Part shown: positions 10,050 to 18,566 of the stretch, piece by piece | Position numbering within the stretch: position 1 is the stretch's first letter | Layout: each line of letters opens with the position of its first letter | Assembly (NCBI RefSeq): GCF_008329585.1 | Contig: NZ_NPKP01000004.1 | Location: 186,001 to 250,000 of the forward strand | Source: Mycolicibacterium sp. P9-22 | GTDB taxonomy: Bacteria > Actinomycetota > Actinomycetes > Mycobacteriales > Mycobacteriaceae | Reading direction: 5' to 3' | DNA length: 64,000 nucleotides | Position numbers and translations under genes: made by a program | Notes under the pieces: model-generated | The model's input: the letters and a program-made list of their open reading frames with translations, nothing else | What the model was told of the DNA's origin: nothing | The model's database searches: none

Positions 10050-10589
10050 GGGAAGGCGCGGGGTCTGATAGAACTCGCGTTCCTGCACCCCGGCGATCGG
10101 GGCCACGAACATCCACGGCATCGTGGTGATCAGCCGGTTCACCCCGGCCACCGCGTCGTTGTAATACTGCCGGGCGAAGGCCAGCTTGTTCTCGGTGTCG
10201 GTGAGGTTCTCCTGCAGGTTCAGGAAGTTGTTCGACGAGTTGAGCTGTGGATAGCTCTGCCCGAGCGCGAGCACCTGGCCGAGCGCGTTGTCCAGTTCAC
10301 CTTCGGCGGCGCTGCGCCGGGCCACCGATTCACCGCCGGTGGCCGCGTTCAGCGCGGCCCGGGCGTCGGTGACGTGGTCGAGGATCGCCTTTTCGTGGGT
10401 CGCGAACGACCCAACCGTGTGCACCAGGCTCGGGATCAGCGCGGCCCGGCGGGTCAGTTCGACATCGATACCGGACAGGGCTTCGGACACCCGGACATTG
10501 GCCGTCTTGAGTTTGTTGTAGCCGACCACCAACGCGATCAGCACCAGCACCGCGATCACCAGCACCAGAATCAGCAAGAACCTCACCAT
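10047..10589 (-). CDS. LemA family protein
   Basis: A 180-residue LemA protein. One membrane helix (about residues 3-25, rich in Leu, Val and Ile) is followed by a conserved helical domain with NKLKTANVRVSEALSGIDVELTRRAALIPSLV and LNSSNNFLNLQENLTDTENKLAFARQYYNDAV, the hallmark of the family. The domain should form a helical bundle at the membrane. LemA genes very often pair with DUF2207 genes, and here the start overlaps the DUF2207 stop by 7 bp. The function is not established; envelope or protein quality control is usually suspected. Confidence 0.9.
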   Translation of the reverse strand: MVRFLLILVLVIAVLVLIALVVGYNKLKTANVRVSEALSGIDVELTRRAALIPSLVHTVGSFATHEKAILDHVTDARAALNAATGGESVARRSAAEGELDNALGQVLALGQSYPQLNSSNNFLNLQENLTDTENKLAFARQYYNDAVAGVNRLITTMPWMFVAPIAGVQEREFYQTPRLP

Positions 10590-12409
10590 GATCCGCCTCC
10601 ACCTCCTCCGCCGCCACCGCCGCCACCACCACTGCTGCTGCTACTACCGCTGCTGCTGCCGCCGCCGCTCGAAGACGAGGACTGCGATGCGGTGTAGGCA
10701 CCGATCGATGACGACAGCGCCGATTCGAAACTGTCGAACTCCGCCCCACCGGTTCCCCCGGTGAAACCCGAGGACGTACTCGACGAGGAGGAGTTGTACC
10801 ACTCCGGTTGTGGCGCAACGGCCCCGGTGGCGTCCCGGTATTTCTGCGCCCACAGCGCCGCGGTGCCCGCGGCCACCGCGAACGGCACATAGGCCGCGTA
10901 GAGGTCCTTGCGCGCCCCGAAGTCGAACCGGCTCTCCGCCGAGTCGGTGGACAGCAGCCGGTGGAATCCGCCTGCCCGCGACCACAGTTCGCGACCGGCC
11001 GCGGTGCGCCGCGAGCCGACACCGTCGCGCCAGGCCAGCGTGGAGAACAGGAAGAACACCGCGAACGGCAGCGCCCACAAGGTGATCGGGAAACCCCACC
11101 GGAAGAATCCGCACACCATCAGGATCGCCGCGACCGCGTTGGCGGCGCGCAACCACAGTTCCTTGCGGCGCTTGACGATCAGACCCTCATCGGTGGCCCA
11201 CCTCCGCACCGCCCCCGCCATATCGATCTTGGCCCTCTTGAGCTTCTCCCCCGATGTGGCGGACTTCCTGGCCTTGAACTCGGCACCGGGGCCGATGACC
11301 TTCAGCGCCGAGCCGACGGCGACGCCGACCGGATCGATATCGGCCCACGCCCCGGGCTGGGCGGTACCGGTGACATTCCAGGCGTGCTTGTCCAACTGGC
11401 GCAGCTCGACGAGTTTGCGTTCGGCGAGGTGGAACAGCGTCGCGGTCAGGCCGCTCTCGGGCACCGTTTCGGTGCGGATGTACTCGGTCTGCACCGGCCC
11501 CAGTCCGGGCGGCGGCGCGTACTGGATCGGGAATCCCGGCGGACGTTCCAAGGTGCTGCGCGCCCACAGGATGGCCGTGGCGGCGCCGAGCAGGGTGAGC
11601 AGCACCAGCACCACCACCTGGGTCGTCGACTGCCCCAGCACCCGGTCCCAGTGGTAGGTCCACGGCAGTTCGGCGCGCGGCGGGGTCGGCATGTCCACGC
11701 CTGCCCGCAGGGTGACCGGGGTGTGTGGTGGGAGTCCCTGTGCGGCCAGCCGGACGGTGTTGCCGTCCACGGTGAGGTCACTGCAGGCGGCGCCGCGGCC
11801 GAATCCGACCGAACACTGGGCGCCCAGCACCGGCTCGGGCAGTGTCACGGTGATGTCGACGTTGTCGATCTCGTTGTTCCAGGCGGGTGCGATGACGTTC
11901 CAGAAGAACACCGTCGGCGCGTCTAGCGCACCGGTAGAATCGCCGAAATGCTTTCCCGCCCCGACGGTTCCGGGATCGAGTACGCCGGGAATGGTGTACC
12001 GGATCTCGAACACATGTGGCCCGGGGTCCAGGGTGCTGTCCGGGCTGCCGATCTTGGCCACCCGGAATCGTTCCCGGCCCTCCCACAGCAACTGGTAGGG
12101 AGCCGGTTCGCCGTCCCAGAGGATCGACTGGATCTGTGGTACCTGCCGGACCTTGGGGCTGTTCTGGTTGGTCACATCCCAGTGCCGGAAGATGCCGTGC
12201 CGTCCGACGGGGAATTCACCGGTGATGGTCTCGACGGCATCCAGATCGCCGTCGGCGTCGACGGTGTAGTGGGCGGTGTAGTCACTGATGACCACCGGGT
12301 CCGCGGCGCCGTCGCCGCCGCCGCTGGGGGTCGCGCTGAACACCACCGGCCACAGCAGGCCAAACGCGATGAGCACCAAGGGGATCAGAAGCTTGAACAG
12401 CCGTCCCAT
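10583..12409 (-). CDS. DUF2207 domain membrane protein with glycine-run C-terminus
   Basis: A 608-residue DUF2207 (YP_TPM-like) membrane protein, function unknown. An N-terminal signal or anchor helix (MGRLFKLLIPLVLIAFGLLW) precedes an extracytoplasmic beta-rich domain (about 40-245), a membrane helix near 250-275 (VVVLVLLTLLGAATAIL), a cytoplasmic region, and two more hydrophobic segments around 425-465. The C-terminus is low complexity: Ser/Gly blocks ending in an unbroken run of 13 glycines before SW. The ATG at 12409 has an excellent GGAGGTGGGT site. Its stop overlaps the LemA start, so the two proteins are probably made together. Confidence 0.88.
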   Translation of the reverse strand: MGRLFKLLIPLVLIAFGLLWPVVFSATPSGGGDGAADPVVISDYTAHYTVDADGDLDAVETITGEFPVGRHGIFRHWDVTNQNSPKVRQVPQIQSILWDGEPAPYQLLWEGRERFRVAKIGSPDSTLDPGPHVFEIRYTIPGVLDPGTVGAGKHFGDSTGALDAPTVFFWNVIAPAWNNEIDNVDITVTLPEPVLGAQCSVGFGRGAACSDLTVDGNTVRLAAQGLPPHTPVTLRAGVDMPTPPRAELPWTYHWDRVLGQSTTQVVVLVLLTLLGAATAILWARSTLERPPGFPIQYAPPPGLGPVQTEYIRTETVPESGLTATLFHLAERKLVELRQLDKHAWNVTGTAQPGAWADIDPVGVAVGSALKVIGPGAEFKARKSATSGEKLKRAKIDMAGAVRRWATDEGLIVKRRKELWLRAANAVAAILMVCGFFRWGFPITLWALPFAVFFLFSTLAWRDGVGSRRTAAGRELWSRAGGFHRLLSTDSAESRFDFGARKDLYAAYVPFAVAAGTAALWAQKYRDATGAVAPQPEWYNSSSSSTSSGFTGGTGGAEFDSFESALSSSIGAYTASQSSSSSGGGSSSGSSSSSGGGGGGGGGGGGGSW

Positions 12410-12435
12410 ACCCACCTCCGCGCCGGTAACGCTGC

Positions 12436-14436
12436 TCACCCTATGTGCAATGGGTCGATTTGGACACGAACCGGCTGCTGGTCGTGGCGTGCGCTGAGCG
12501 AGTTCACCCCGCGCCGCAGGGCCGCCGCGAGCTCCAGGCCACCCGTGCGCGGCACCCGCACCAGCATTCGGCTCACCACACTGTCCACCGCGATACCGGG
12601 AGGTCGGCGAGCCCCGGGCGGCAGATCCACCGGGCCCAGGGGTTCCGCGCCGGGGGGCAGTTCCGTGGCCTCCAGCAGCGCGGTGACGGCCTCGGGCACT
12701 CCGTCCAGCACCGCGAGGTGGACCGCGGGTGGCAGCGCCACCTCATCGCGGGCATCGAGTTCGGATTCGGCGTGACCGACCGGATCCCAGCGGATCAGCG
12801 ATTGCACCGTCGGGATCGCCGACTCGGCGATCACCGCCACCGAACCGCCGTCGGCGCGGCTGCGCACCAGAGTCGCCGCGGCCATCCAGCGCCGCAGCGT
12901 GTCCTCGGCCGCCCGCAGATCCTGACGGCCCAGCAGCGCCCAGCTGTCGAGCAGCAGCGCGGCGCCGTAGCCGCCCTCGGCCACCGGCTCGGCGCCGGGG
13001 GTGGCGACCACGACGGCGGGTTTCGGCCCCACGCTGGACAGCACCGAGTCCCCGCCGGAAGTGATGACGGTGGCCCCCGGCAGCGCGCGGCCCAGTTCCT
13101 CGGCGGTCCGTCGCGCGCCGACCACCACGGCCCGCACCGCATCCGATCCGCAGCTCACGCATCGCAGTGTCAGTTCGGCGCGGGCACACCAGCGACACAC
13201 CGCGCCATGGGTGTCGCGGTCGGGCAGTGACAGTGGACCGGTGCAGTGCCGACACCGCGCCACGGTTCGGCAGCGGGCGCAGGCCAGTGCCGGGACGTAG
13301 CCGCGCCGCGGAACCTGCACGAGCACCGGGTGCCCGGCCTCCAGCGCGGCGCGCGCGGTGCGCAGTGCCATCGACGGCAGCCGCGCGGTGTGTGCCGCCG
13401 GGTCGCGTTCCTGGTCGAAGGCGTTGTCGTCCAGCGCCACCACCCGCGGCGCGTGGTTGCGCACCACGGGGCGGGTCGCGACGAGGTCATGGGCCCACCG
13501 GCTGCGCACCAGCGCGTGCGCCTCGGCAGTCCTGGCATAGCCGCCGATGATTGCCGCACAACGCAATTGGTGCGCCCGCAGCATGGCCACCTCGCGGGCA
13601 TGCGGATACGGCGCCCGAGGTTCGGCCAGGTTGTCGTCACCGTCGTCCCAGACGATGACCAGTCCGAGGTCCGCGACGGGCGCGAATACCGCGCTGCGGG
13701 TGCCGATCACCAGCCGGGCCTGACCGCGCAGCACCGCCAGCCAGCGCCGGTAGCGCTGGCTGGGCCCCAGCCCGGCCGACAGCGCGACCACCCGGGATTC
13801 GTCCACACAGGCCACCGCCGCCGCGTGCACGGCGTCGACATCTCGTTGATCGGGCACCACGATCAGGGCACCGCGTCCGGCGTGGACGGTGGCCGCCGCG
13901 GCTTCGGCGAGGCGCAGCGCCCAATGTTCGCCGGGCAGGGCCTGCCACACCGCCCGCGCCGCCCGGCCCTCCCGGATCGCGGCCAGGAATTGTTCACCGC
14001 GCCCGTATTGCGCCCAGCCCGACTCGTCGACACCGTGGGGCGCCAGCGGCGGCAACTCGGGCTGCGGCTTCTTCTCGACGCCGGCGTGCCGCGGCGGGAT
14101 GGCCAGCCGCAGCACATCGGGACGGGTGCCGACATAGCGGGCCGCGACCGCGTCGGTGAGCCTGCGGATATCCGGGGTCAGCACCGGCTCGGCGGAGACC
14201 ACCCGGTCCAGCCAGCCGAGTTTTCCCGAATGGTCGGTGTCCGAACGCCTTTCCAGGATGAAGGCGTCCACCAGCCGGCCGTGGAAGCGCACCCGGACGC
14301 GCACCCCGGGCTGGGCGTCGTCGGATTGTTCGGCAGCGACGAGGTAGTCGAATTCGCGGTCCAGGTGCGGCACGGACAGCATCGGCAGCACCCGCGCGAT
14401 CGGCTCGTGCTCGGCGGCGCGGCGGGCCTGGGTCAC
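12436..14436 (-). CDS. priA: PriA-like replication restart protein lacking helicase motifs
   Basis: Actinobacterial PriA, 666 residues. The 3' DNA-binding domain (SVPHLDREFDYLV, about 21-33) and the zinc-binding module (eight cysteines in CxxC pairs, about 386-428) are intact. The ATPase motifs are not: the Walker A position reads LPGEHWALRLAE (about 164-175) with no GKT/S, and the DEEH box is replaced by WDDGDDNL (about 265). So ATP-driven unwinding is unlikely, as already noted for mycobacterial homologues; primosome assembly by binding forks remains plausible. The GTG at 14436 overlaps the upstream stop by 4 bp. Confidence 0.92.
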   Translation of the reverse strand: MTQARRAAEHEPIARVLPMLSVPHLDREFDYLVAAEQSDDAQPGVRVRVRFHGRLVDAFILERRSDTDHSGKLGWLDRVVSAEPVLTPDIRRLTDAVAARYVGTRPDVLRLAIPPRHAGVEKKPQPELPPLAPHGVDESGWAQYGRGEQFLAAIREGRAARAVWQALPGEHWALRLAEAAAATVHAGRGALIVVPDQRDVDAVHAAAVACVDESRVVALSAGLGPSQRYRRWLAVLRGQARLVIGTRSAVFAPVADLGLVIVWDDGDDNLAEPRAPYPHAREVAMLRAHQLRCAAIIGGYARTAEAHALVRSRWAHDLVATRPVVRNHAPRVVALDDNAFDQERDPAAHTARLPSMALRTARAALEAGHPVLVQVPRRGYVPALACARCRTVARCRHCTGPLSLPDRDTHGAVCRWCARAELTLRCVSCGSDAVRAVVVGARRTAEELGRALPGATVITSGGDSVLSSVGPKPAVVVATPGAEPVAEGGYGAALLLDSWALLGRQDLRAAEDTLRRWMAAATLVRSRADGGSVAVIAESAIPTVQSLIRWDPVGHAESELDARDEVALPPAVHLAVLDGVPEAVTALLEATELPPGAEPLGPVDLPPGARRPPGIAVDSVVSRMLVRVPRTGGLELAAALRRGVNSLSARHDQQPVRVQIDPLHIG

Positions 14437-15158
14437 CCCTGCGGCCACCGGACGCCGATCTCGCGCTGCCTGCCGAAGAAGAACCCGGCGGTGATCAGGA
14501 ACAGCGATGCCGCGTACGCCCACCAGATCGGGACCGCTAGGCGCTCGGACCCGAGCACGAACTTGCTGATCCCGATCATCGAATCCGAGGCCGCGAAACA
14601 CACCGCGCCCAGTGCCGTCCACGGCGTCGGCAGCACGGCGAGCAACGCGGCACACACCATGGCGCCGAGCACCGCGATGTACACGGTGACCGGCAGCGCC
14701 ATGCCCTGCTCCAGCAGGGCCGGCCAGAACCACAGCAGCAGCGCGATGCACGCCAGCACGACGACGGCCGCCGCGACCAGCCGCGACGTGCGCCGCGCCA
14801 CCAACGGGACCAGCGCGGCGAGGAAGCACAGGTGGGCTATCAGGAACGAGGCCAGGCCCAGCACGAAGGACGGCTCCCACCATGGCATCGCCAACAGATA
14901 GTCACCGGCGGCCGAGCCGATCAGCGCCGCGATCAACCAGCGTCGTTCCCGGGCGACGGGGTGGCGCAGCGCGGCCACCGCCAGCAGCACCGCGGCGGCG
15001 GCCTTCACGGCGGGCTGCAGGGCGAACTGGCCGGTGAGCTCGGCTCCGGAGGGCACCCGGAGCGCGACGGTGATCAGGAAGAGCCCGTAGCCCGCACCGA
15101 CGGCCACCGCGGCCACCCAGAACAGCTTGGTCCAGGACGCTGCGTACGGTGAAGCCAT
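14433..15158 (-). CDS. YhhN family (lysoplasmalogenase-like) membrane protein
   Basis: A 241-residue integral membrane protein with about eight hydrophobic helices and the YhhN/TMEM86 motifs GSAAGDYLLA and FAASDSMIGISKFV, whose aspartates are conserved in the family. Characterised relatives hydrolyse the vinyl-ether bond of lysoplasmalogens; the substrate in mycobacteria is not known. It occupies the place of Rv1401. The natural start is the ATG at 15158, which shares the palindrome CATG with the start codon of the divergent lipI. Its stop overlaps the priA start. Confidence 0.85.
   Translation of the reverse strand: MASPYAASWTKLFWVAAVAVGAGYGLFLITVALRVPSGAELTGQFALQPAVKAAAAVLLAVAALRHPVARERRWLIAALIGSAAGDYLLAMPWWEPSFVLGLASFLIAHLCFLAALVPLVARRTSRLVAAAVVVLACIALLLWFWPALLEQGMALPVTVYIAVLGAMVCAALLAVLPTPWTALGAVCFAASDSMIGISKFVLGSERLAVPIWWAYAASLFLITAGFFFGRQREIGVRWPQG
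15145..15150 (+). promoter_or_regulatory. -10 box of lipI (leaderless type)
   Basis: TACGGT ends 6 nt before the lipI ATG at 15157. The same stretch lies immediately downstream of the start codon of the divergent YhhN gene, so it is coding sequence on the other strand. Confidence 0.5.
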
Positions 15159-16086
15159 GCCTGAACCCGGTGCCGACAGACCCGCCTTGGACGCCATCCT
15201 GGAGAAGGTACTGGAAGCGGTGCCGTTCCAATTGACGATGGACGGTGGACCCGATGCCGCGCGGGAGCGTTTCCGCGCGCTGCCGCGCCGCGAGGTGCAT
15301 CCCGGTCTGCGCGTCGAGGACCGCGCGATCGAAGGCGTGCCGGTGCGGATCTACTGGCCGACGATTGCGGAACCGACACCGCCGGTCGTGGTCTTCTTCC
15401 ACGGCGGCGGCTGGGTCGTCGGCGATCTGGACACCTATGACGGCACCGCCCGCGAGCATGCGGTCGGGGTGGGTGCGGTGGTGGTGTCGGTGGATTACCG
15501 GCTGGCCCCCGAACATCCGTATCCGGCGGCGGTCGACGATGTCTGGGCGGTGACCCGGTGGGTGGCCGACCACGCCGGGGAATTGGGCGCCGACCCGGCC
15601 CGCATCGCGGTGGCCGGCGATTCCGCCGGCGGCAACCTGGCCGCGGTGGTGGCGCAGCTGGCCCGCGACGCGGGACTGGACCTGCGCGCCCAGCTGCTGT
15701 GGTACCCGGCGACCACTTGGGACACCACGCTGCCGTCGTTCGCCGAGAACGCCGACGCGCCGATCCTGGGTCGTGGCTCCGTCGGCAGTTTCTCCAAGCT
15801 GTACGCCGGTGACACCGATCTGAAGGACCCACCCGCCACCCTGGTCCCCGCCCGCGCCGCGTCGCTGGCCGGCGTGGCGCCCGCCTATATCGCGGTGGCC
15901 GGTTACGACCCGCTGCGTGATGACGGGATCCGCTACGCCGAACTGCTGGCCGCCGCCGGTGTGCCCGCCCAGGTGCACAACGCCGACACGCTGGTGCACG
16001 GCTACCTGGGCTATTACGGCGTCGTACCGGTGGCCACCGAGGCGGTCGATCTCGCCTTTGCCGCGCTGCGAGGCGCGTTAGCCTGA
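15157..16086 (+). CDS. lipI: HSL-family esterase/lipase, LipI-like
   Basis: An alpha/beta-hydrolase of the hormone-sensitive lipase family (309 residues), likely a cytosolic carboxylesterase for short or medium acyl esters. The oxyanion motif HGGG is at 82-85, the family motif SVDYRLAPEHPYP follows, and the nucleophile serine is S156 in GDSAGG. The triad is completed by an Asp in GYDPLRDDG and a His in TLVHGYLGY near the C-terminus. Start at 15157 is supported by the TACGGT box 6 nt upstream. It is followed after 4 bp by its paralogue nlhH. Confidence 0.9.
   Translation: MPEPGADRPALDAILEKVLEAVPFQLTMDGGPDAARERFRALPRREVHPGLRVEDRAIEGVPVRIYWPTIAEPTPPVVVFFHGGGWVVGDLDTYDGTAREHAVGVGAVVVSVDYRLAPEHPYPAAVDDVWAVTRWVADHAGELGADPARIAVAGDSAGGNLAAVVAQLARDAGLDLRAQLLWYPATTWDTTLPSFAENADAPILGRGSVGSFSKLYAGDTDLKDPPATLVPARAASLAGVAPAYIAVAGYDPLRDDGIRYAELLAAAGVPAQVHNADTLVHGYLGYYGVVPVATEAVDLAFAALRGALA
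16079..16084 (+). promoter_or_regulatory. Possible internal -10 box before nlhH
   Basis: TAGCCT ends 6 nt before the nlhH ATG at 16091 and lies at the lipI stop codon. It could allow separate leaderless transcription, or be chance. Confidence 0.3.
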
Positions 16087-16090
16087 GGGC

Positions 16091-17068
16091 ATGGCTTCCC
16101 CCTCACCGTCCTCCCCCACGACCCGGCCCGATGTCGACCCCAATCTGAAGGCGCTGTTGGACGCCGTGCCACTGGAATTCACCGTCGAGGACGGTGTCGA
16201 TGTGGCGCGCGAGAAGCTGCGCGCGTTGAAGCCGCCGCCTGAGATGCTCCCGCAACTTCGGGTCGAGGAGCGCACCGTCGGGTACGGCGATCTCGCCGAC
16301 ATCCCGGCGCGGATCTACTGGCCGCCGGTCGAACAGCACGACAACCTGCCGGTGATCGTCTATTACCACGGAGGCGGCTGGGCGATCGGCGATCTGGACA
16401 CCCACGACCACGTGGCCCGCGCGCATGCGGTGGGCGCGGAGGCCATCGTGGTGTCGGTGGACTACCGCCTCGCCCCCGAGCACCCCTTCCCCGCCGGCGT
16501 CGAGGACGCCTGGGCGGCGCTGCGCTGGGTGGCCGATCACGCCGCCGAACTCGGTGGTGACCCGACACGCATTGCGGTGGCCGGGGATTCGGCAGGCGGG
16601 AACCTCTCGGCGGTGATGGCGTTGCGTGCCCGTGACGCCGGCGGGCCGCCGCTGGTGTTCCAGCTGCTCTGGTATCCGGTGGCTGTCGGCGACATCACGG
16701 CGCCGTCCTTCATCGAGAACGCCGACGCCTACATCCTCAACCAGGACGTGATGAACGCGTTTCTGACCTGGTATCTGCCCGACGTGGATCTCGACGATCC
16801 GGGGTCGCTACCGACCGATGTCGCGCCGGCCAACGCCGACTCGCTGAGCGGGCTGCCGCCGGCGTTCATCGGCACCGCCGAGCACGATCCGCTGCGCGAC
16901 GACGGCGGCAAATACGCCGAACTGCTCACCGCGGCCGGAGTTACGGTGCAGCACAGCAACGAACCGACGATGGTGCACGGTTACGTCAGTCTGGCGCTGG
17001 CCTCCCCCGCAGCCACCGAGGCCACCGAACGCGGCATCGCCGCCCTGCGCGCCGCGCTGCATTCCTGA
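16091..17068 (+). CDS. nlhH: HSL-family carboxylesterase NlhH (LipH-like)
   Basis: Second HSL-family esterase, 325 residues, similar to lipI along its length, indicating tandem duplication. HGGG lies at 93-96, S167 in GDSAGG is the nucleophile, the Asp is in EHDPLRDDG and the His in PTMVHGYVS. M. tuberculosis NlhH (Rv1399c) is 319 residues and hydrolyses short-chain esters. With the monooxygenase that follows 10 bp later, the pair could open lactones or esters made by Baeyer-Villiger oxidation; that link is inference from gene order. Confidence 0.92.
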   Translation: MASPSPSSPTTRPDVDPNLKALLDAVPLEFTVEDGVDVAREKLRALKPPPEMLPQLRVEERTVGYGDLADIPARIYWPPVEQHDNLPVIVYYHGGGWAIGDLDTHDHVARAHAVGAEAIVVSVDYRLAPEHPFPAGVEDAWAALRWVADHAAELGGDPTRIAVAGDSAGGNLSAVMALRARDAGGPPLVFQLLWYPVAVGDITAPSFIENADAYILNQDVMNAFLTWYLPDVDLDDPGSLPTDVAPANADSLSGLPPAFIGTAEHDPLRDDGGKYAELLTAAGVTVQHSNEPTMVHGYVSLALASPAATEATERGIAALRAALHS

Positions 17069-17078
17069 GAGTCCGTTC

Positions 17079-18566
17079 ATGGCACCGGAATTCCACACCG
17101 TCATCATCGGCGCCGGGTTCTCCGGCATCGGCGCGGCGATCGCGCTCGACAAGGCAGGCCTCGGCGACTACCTCATCGTGGAGGCGGGCGCGGAAGCCGG
17201 TGGCACCTGGTATTGGAACACCTATCCCGGTATCGCCGTGGACATCCCGTCGTTCTCGTATCAGTTCTCTTTCGAGCAGAGTCCGGAATGGACACGCACC
17301 TACGCCCCGGGCCACGAGCTCAAAGCCTATGCCGATCACTGCGTGGCCAAGTACGGGATCGCCTCCAGGATCCGGTTCGGCACCGAGGTGACCGCGGCCC
17401 GCTTCGACGAGAGTGCCGACCTGTGGCGGCTCAGCACCGCCGGCGGCGATATCACCGCTCGGCATCTGATCAACGCCGCCGGTGTGCTCAATGTGCCCAA
17501 GCTGCCCGATATCCCGGGGGTGGACACGTTCGCCGGCACCACCCTGCACACCGCGCGCTGGGATCATCGTGCCGACCTGACCGGGAAAAGGGTCGCGGTG
17601 ATCGGCACCGGAGCCTCGGCGGTACAGCTCATCCCGGAGATCGCCCCGGAGGTGGCGCAGCTGCGCGTGTTCCAGCGCACGCCGATCTGGTGTTTTCCCA
17701 AACTCGATGTGCCACTGCCCGCCCCGGCCCGGTGGGCGATGCGCCTGCCGTTCGGCAGTGCCGTCCAGCGGCTGATCAGTCAGGCCTACGTGGAGGTGAC
17801 TTTTCCGCTGTCCGCGCAGTATCACAGCGTGTTGCCGCTCAGCGGGGGCGCCGAGCGGGTGGCCAGGAACTACCTGCGGCGCGAGATCAAGGATCCGGTG
17901 TTGCGGGACAAGCTGACACCGCGCTACGCGGTGGGCTGTAAACGCCCGGCCTTCCACAACGGTTACCTGAGCACCTTCAACCGGGACAACGTCAGCCTGG
18001 TCACCGATCGAATCGAGCGCATCACTCCGGCCGGGGTGGTCACCGCGGACGGCGCCGCCCACGATGTCGACGTATTGGTGCTGGCAACGGGTTTCAAGGT
18101 GATGGACGTCGATTCCGGGACCTTCCCGCTGATCGGGCTCGGCGGCCGGTCGCTCGCCGATTTCTGGACCCGGAACCGGATGCAGGCCTATGAGGGTGTC
18201 AGCGTGCCCGGCTTCCCGAACTTCTTCAACGTCTGCGGGCCATACGGATACGTCGGCTCATCGTATTTCGCCTTGATCGAGACGCAGACCCGGCATATCG
18301 TGCGCTGCCTGCAGCGGGCCGACCGCACCGGCGCGGCCCGCGTCGAGATACGCCCGGAGGCCAACGCCCGGTACTTCGACGAGATGATGCGCAAACGGCA
18401 CCGCCAGATCTTCTGGCAGGACAGTTGCGCGTCGGCCAACAGTTACTACTTCGACAAGAACGGTGACGTGCCGCTGCGGCCGGCCAGCACGCCCGAGGCG
18501 TACTGGCGCAGCCGCAGCTTCCCGCTCGACGATTACGAATTCAGTGGCACCTCAGAACGCCGGTGA
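17079..18566 (+). CDS. Flavin-containing (Baeyer-Villiger type) monooxygenase
   Basis: A 495-residue FAD/NADPH monooxygenase resembling Rv1393c. The FAD motif GAGFSG is at 11-16, the Baeyer-Villiger fingerprint FxGxxxHxxxW is present as FAGTTLHTARW at 151-161, and the NADPH Rossmann motif VIGTGAS is at about 174-180. DVLVLATGF near 330 is the usual ATG-type motif. It would insert oxygen into ketones or oxidise S/N centres; the substrate is unknown. Its last 15 bp overlap the 3' end of metQ on the other strand. Confidence 0.9.
   Translation: MAPEFHTVIIGAGFSGIGAAIALDKAGLGDYLIVEAGAEAGGTWYWNTYPGIAVDIPSFSYQFSFEQSPEWTRTYAPGHELKAYADHCVAKYGIASRIRFGTEVTAARFDESADLWRLSTAGGDITARHLINAAGVLNVPKLPDIPGVDTFAGTTLHTARWDHRADLTGKRVAVIGTGASAVQLIPEIAPEVAQLRVFQRTPIWCFPKLDVPLPAPARWAMRLPFGSAVQRLISQAYVEVTFPLSAQYHSVLPLSGGAERVARNYLRREIKDPVLRDKLTPRYAVGCKRPAFHNGYLSTFNRDNVSLVTDRIERITPAGVVTADGAAHDVDVLVLATGFKVMDVDSGTFPLIGLGGRSLADFWTRNRMQAYEGVSVPGFPNFFNVCGPYGYVGSSYFALIETQTRHIVRCLQRADRTGAARVEIRPEANARYFDEMMRKRHRQIFWQDSCASANSYYFDKNGDVPLRPASTPEAYWRSRSFPLDDYEFSGTSERR

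Noticed and set aside
12445-14901. Long plus-strand frames opposite priA
   Set aside because: Antisense shadows of a well-supported gene; the product composition is Arg/His/Pro-rich with no domain.
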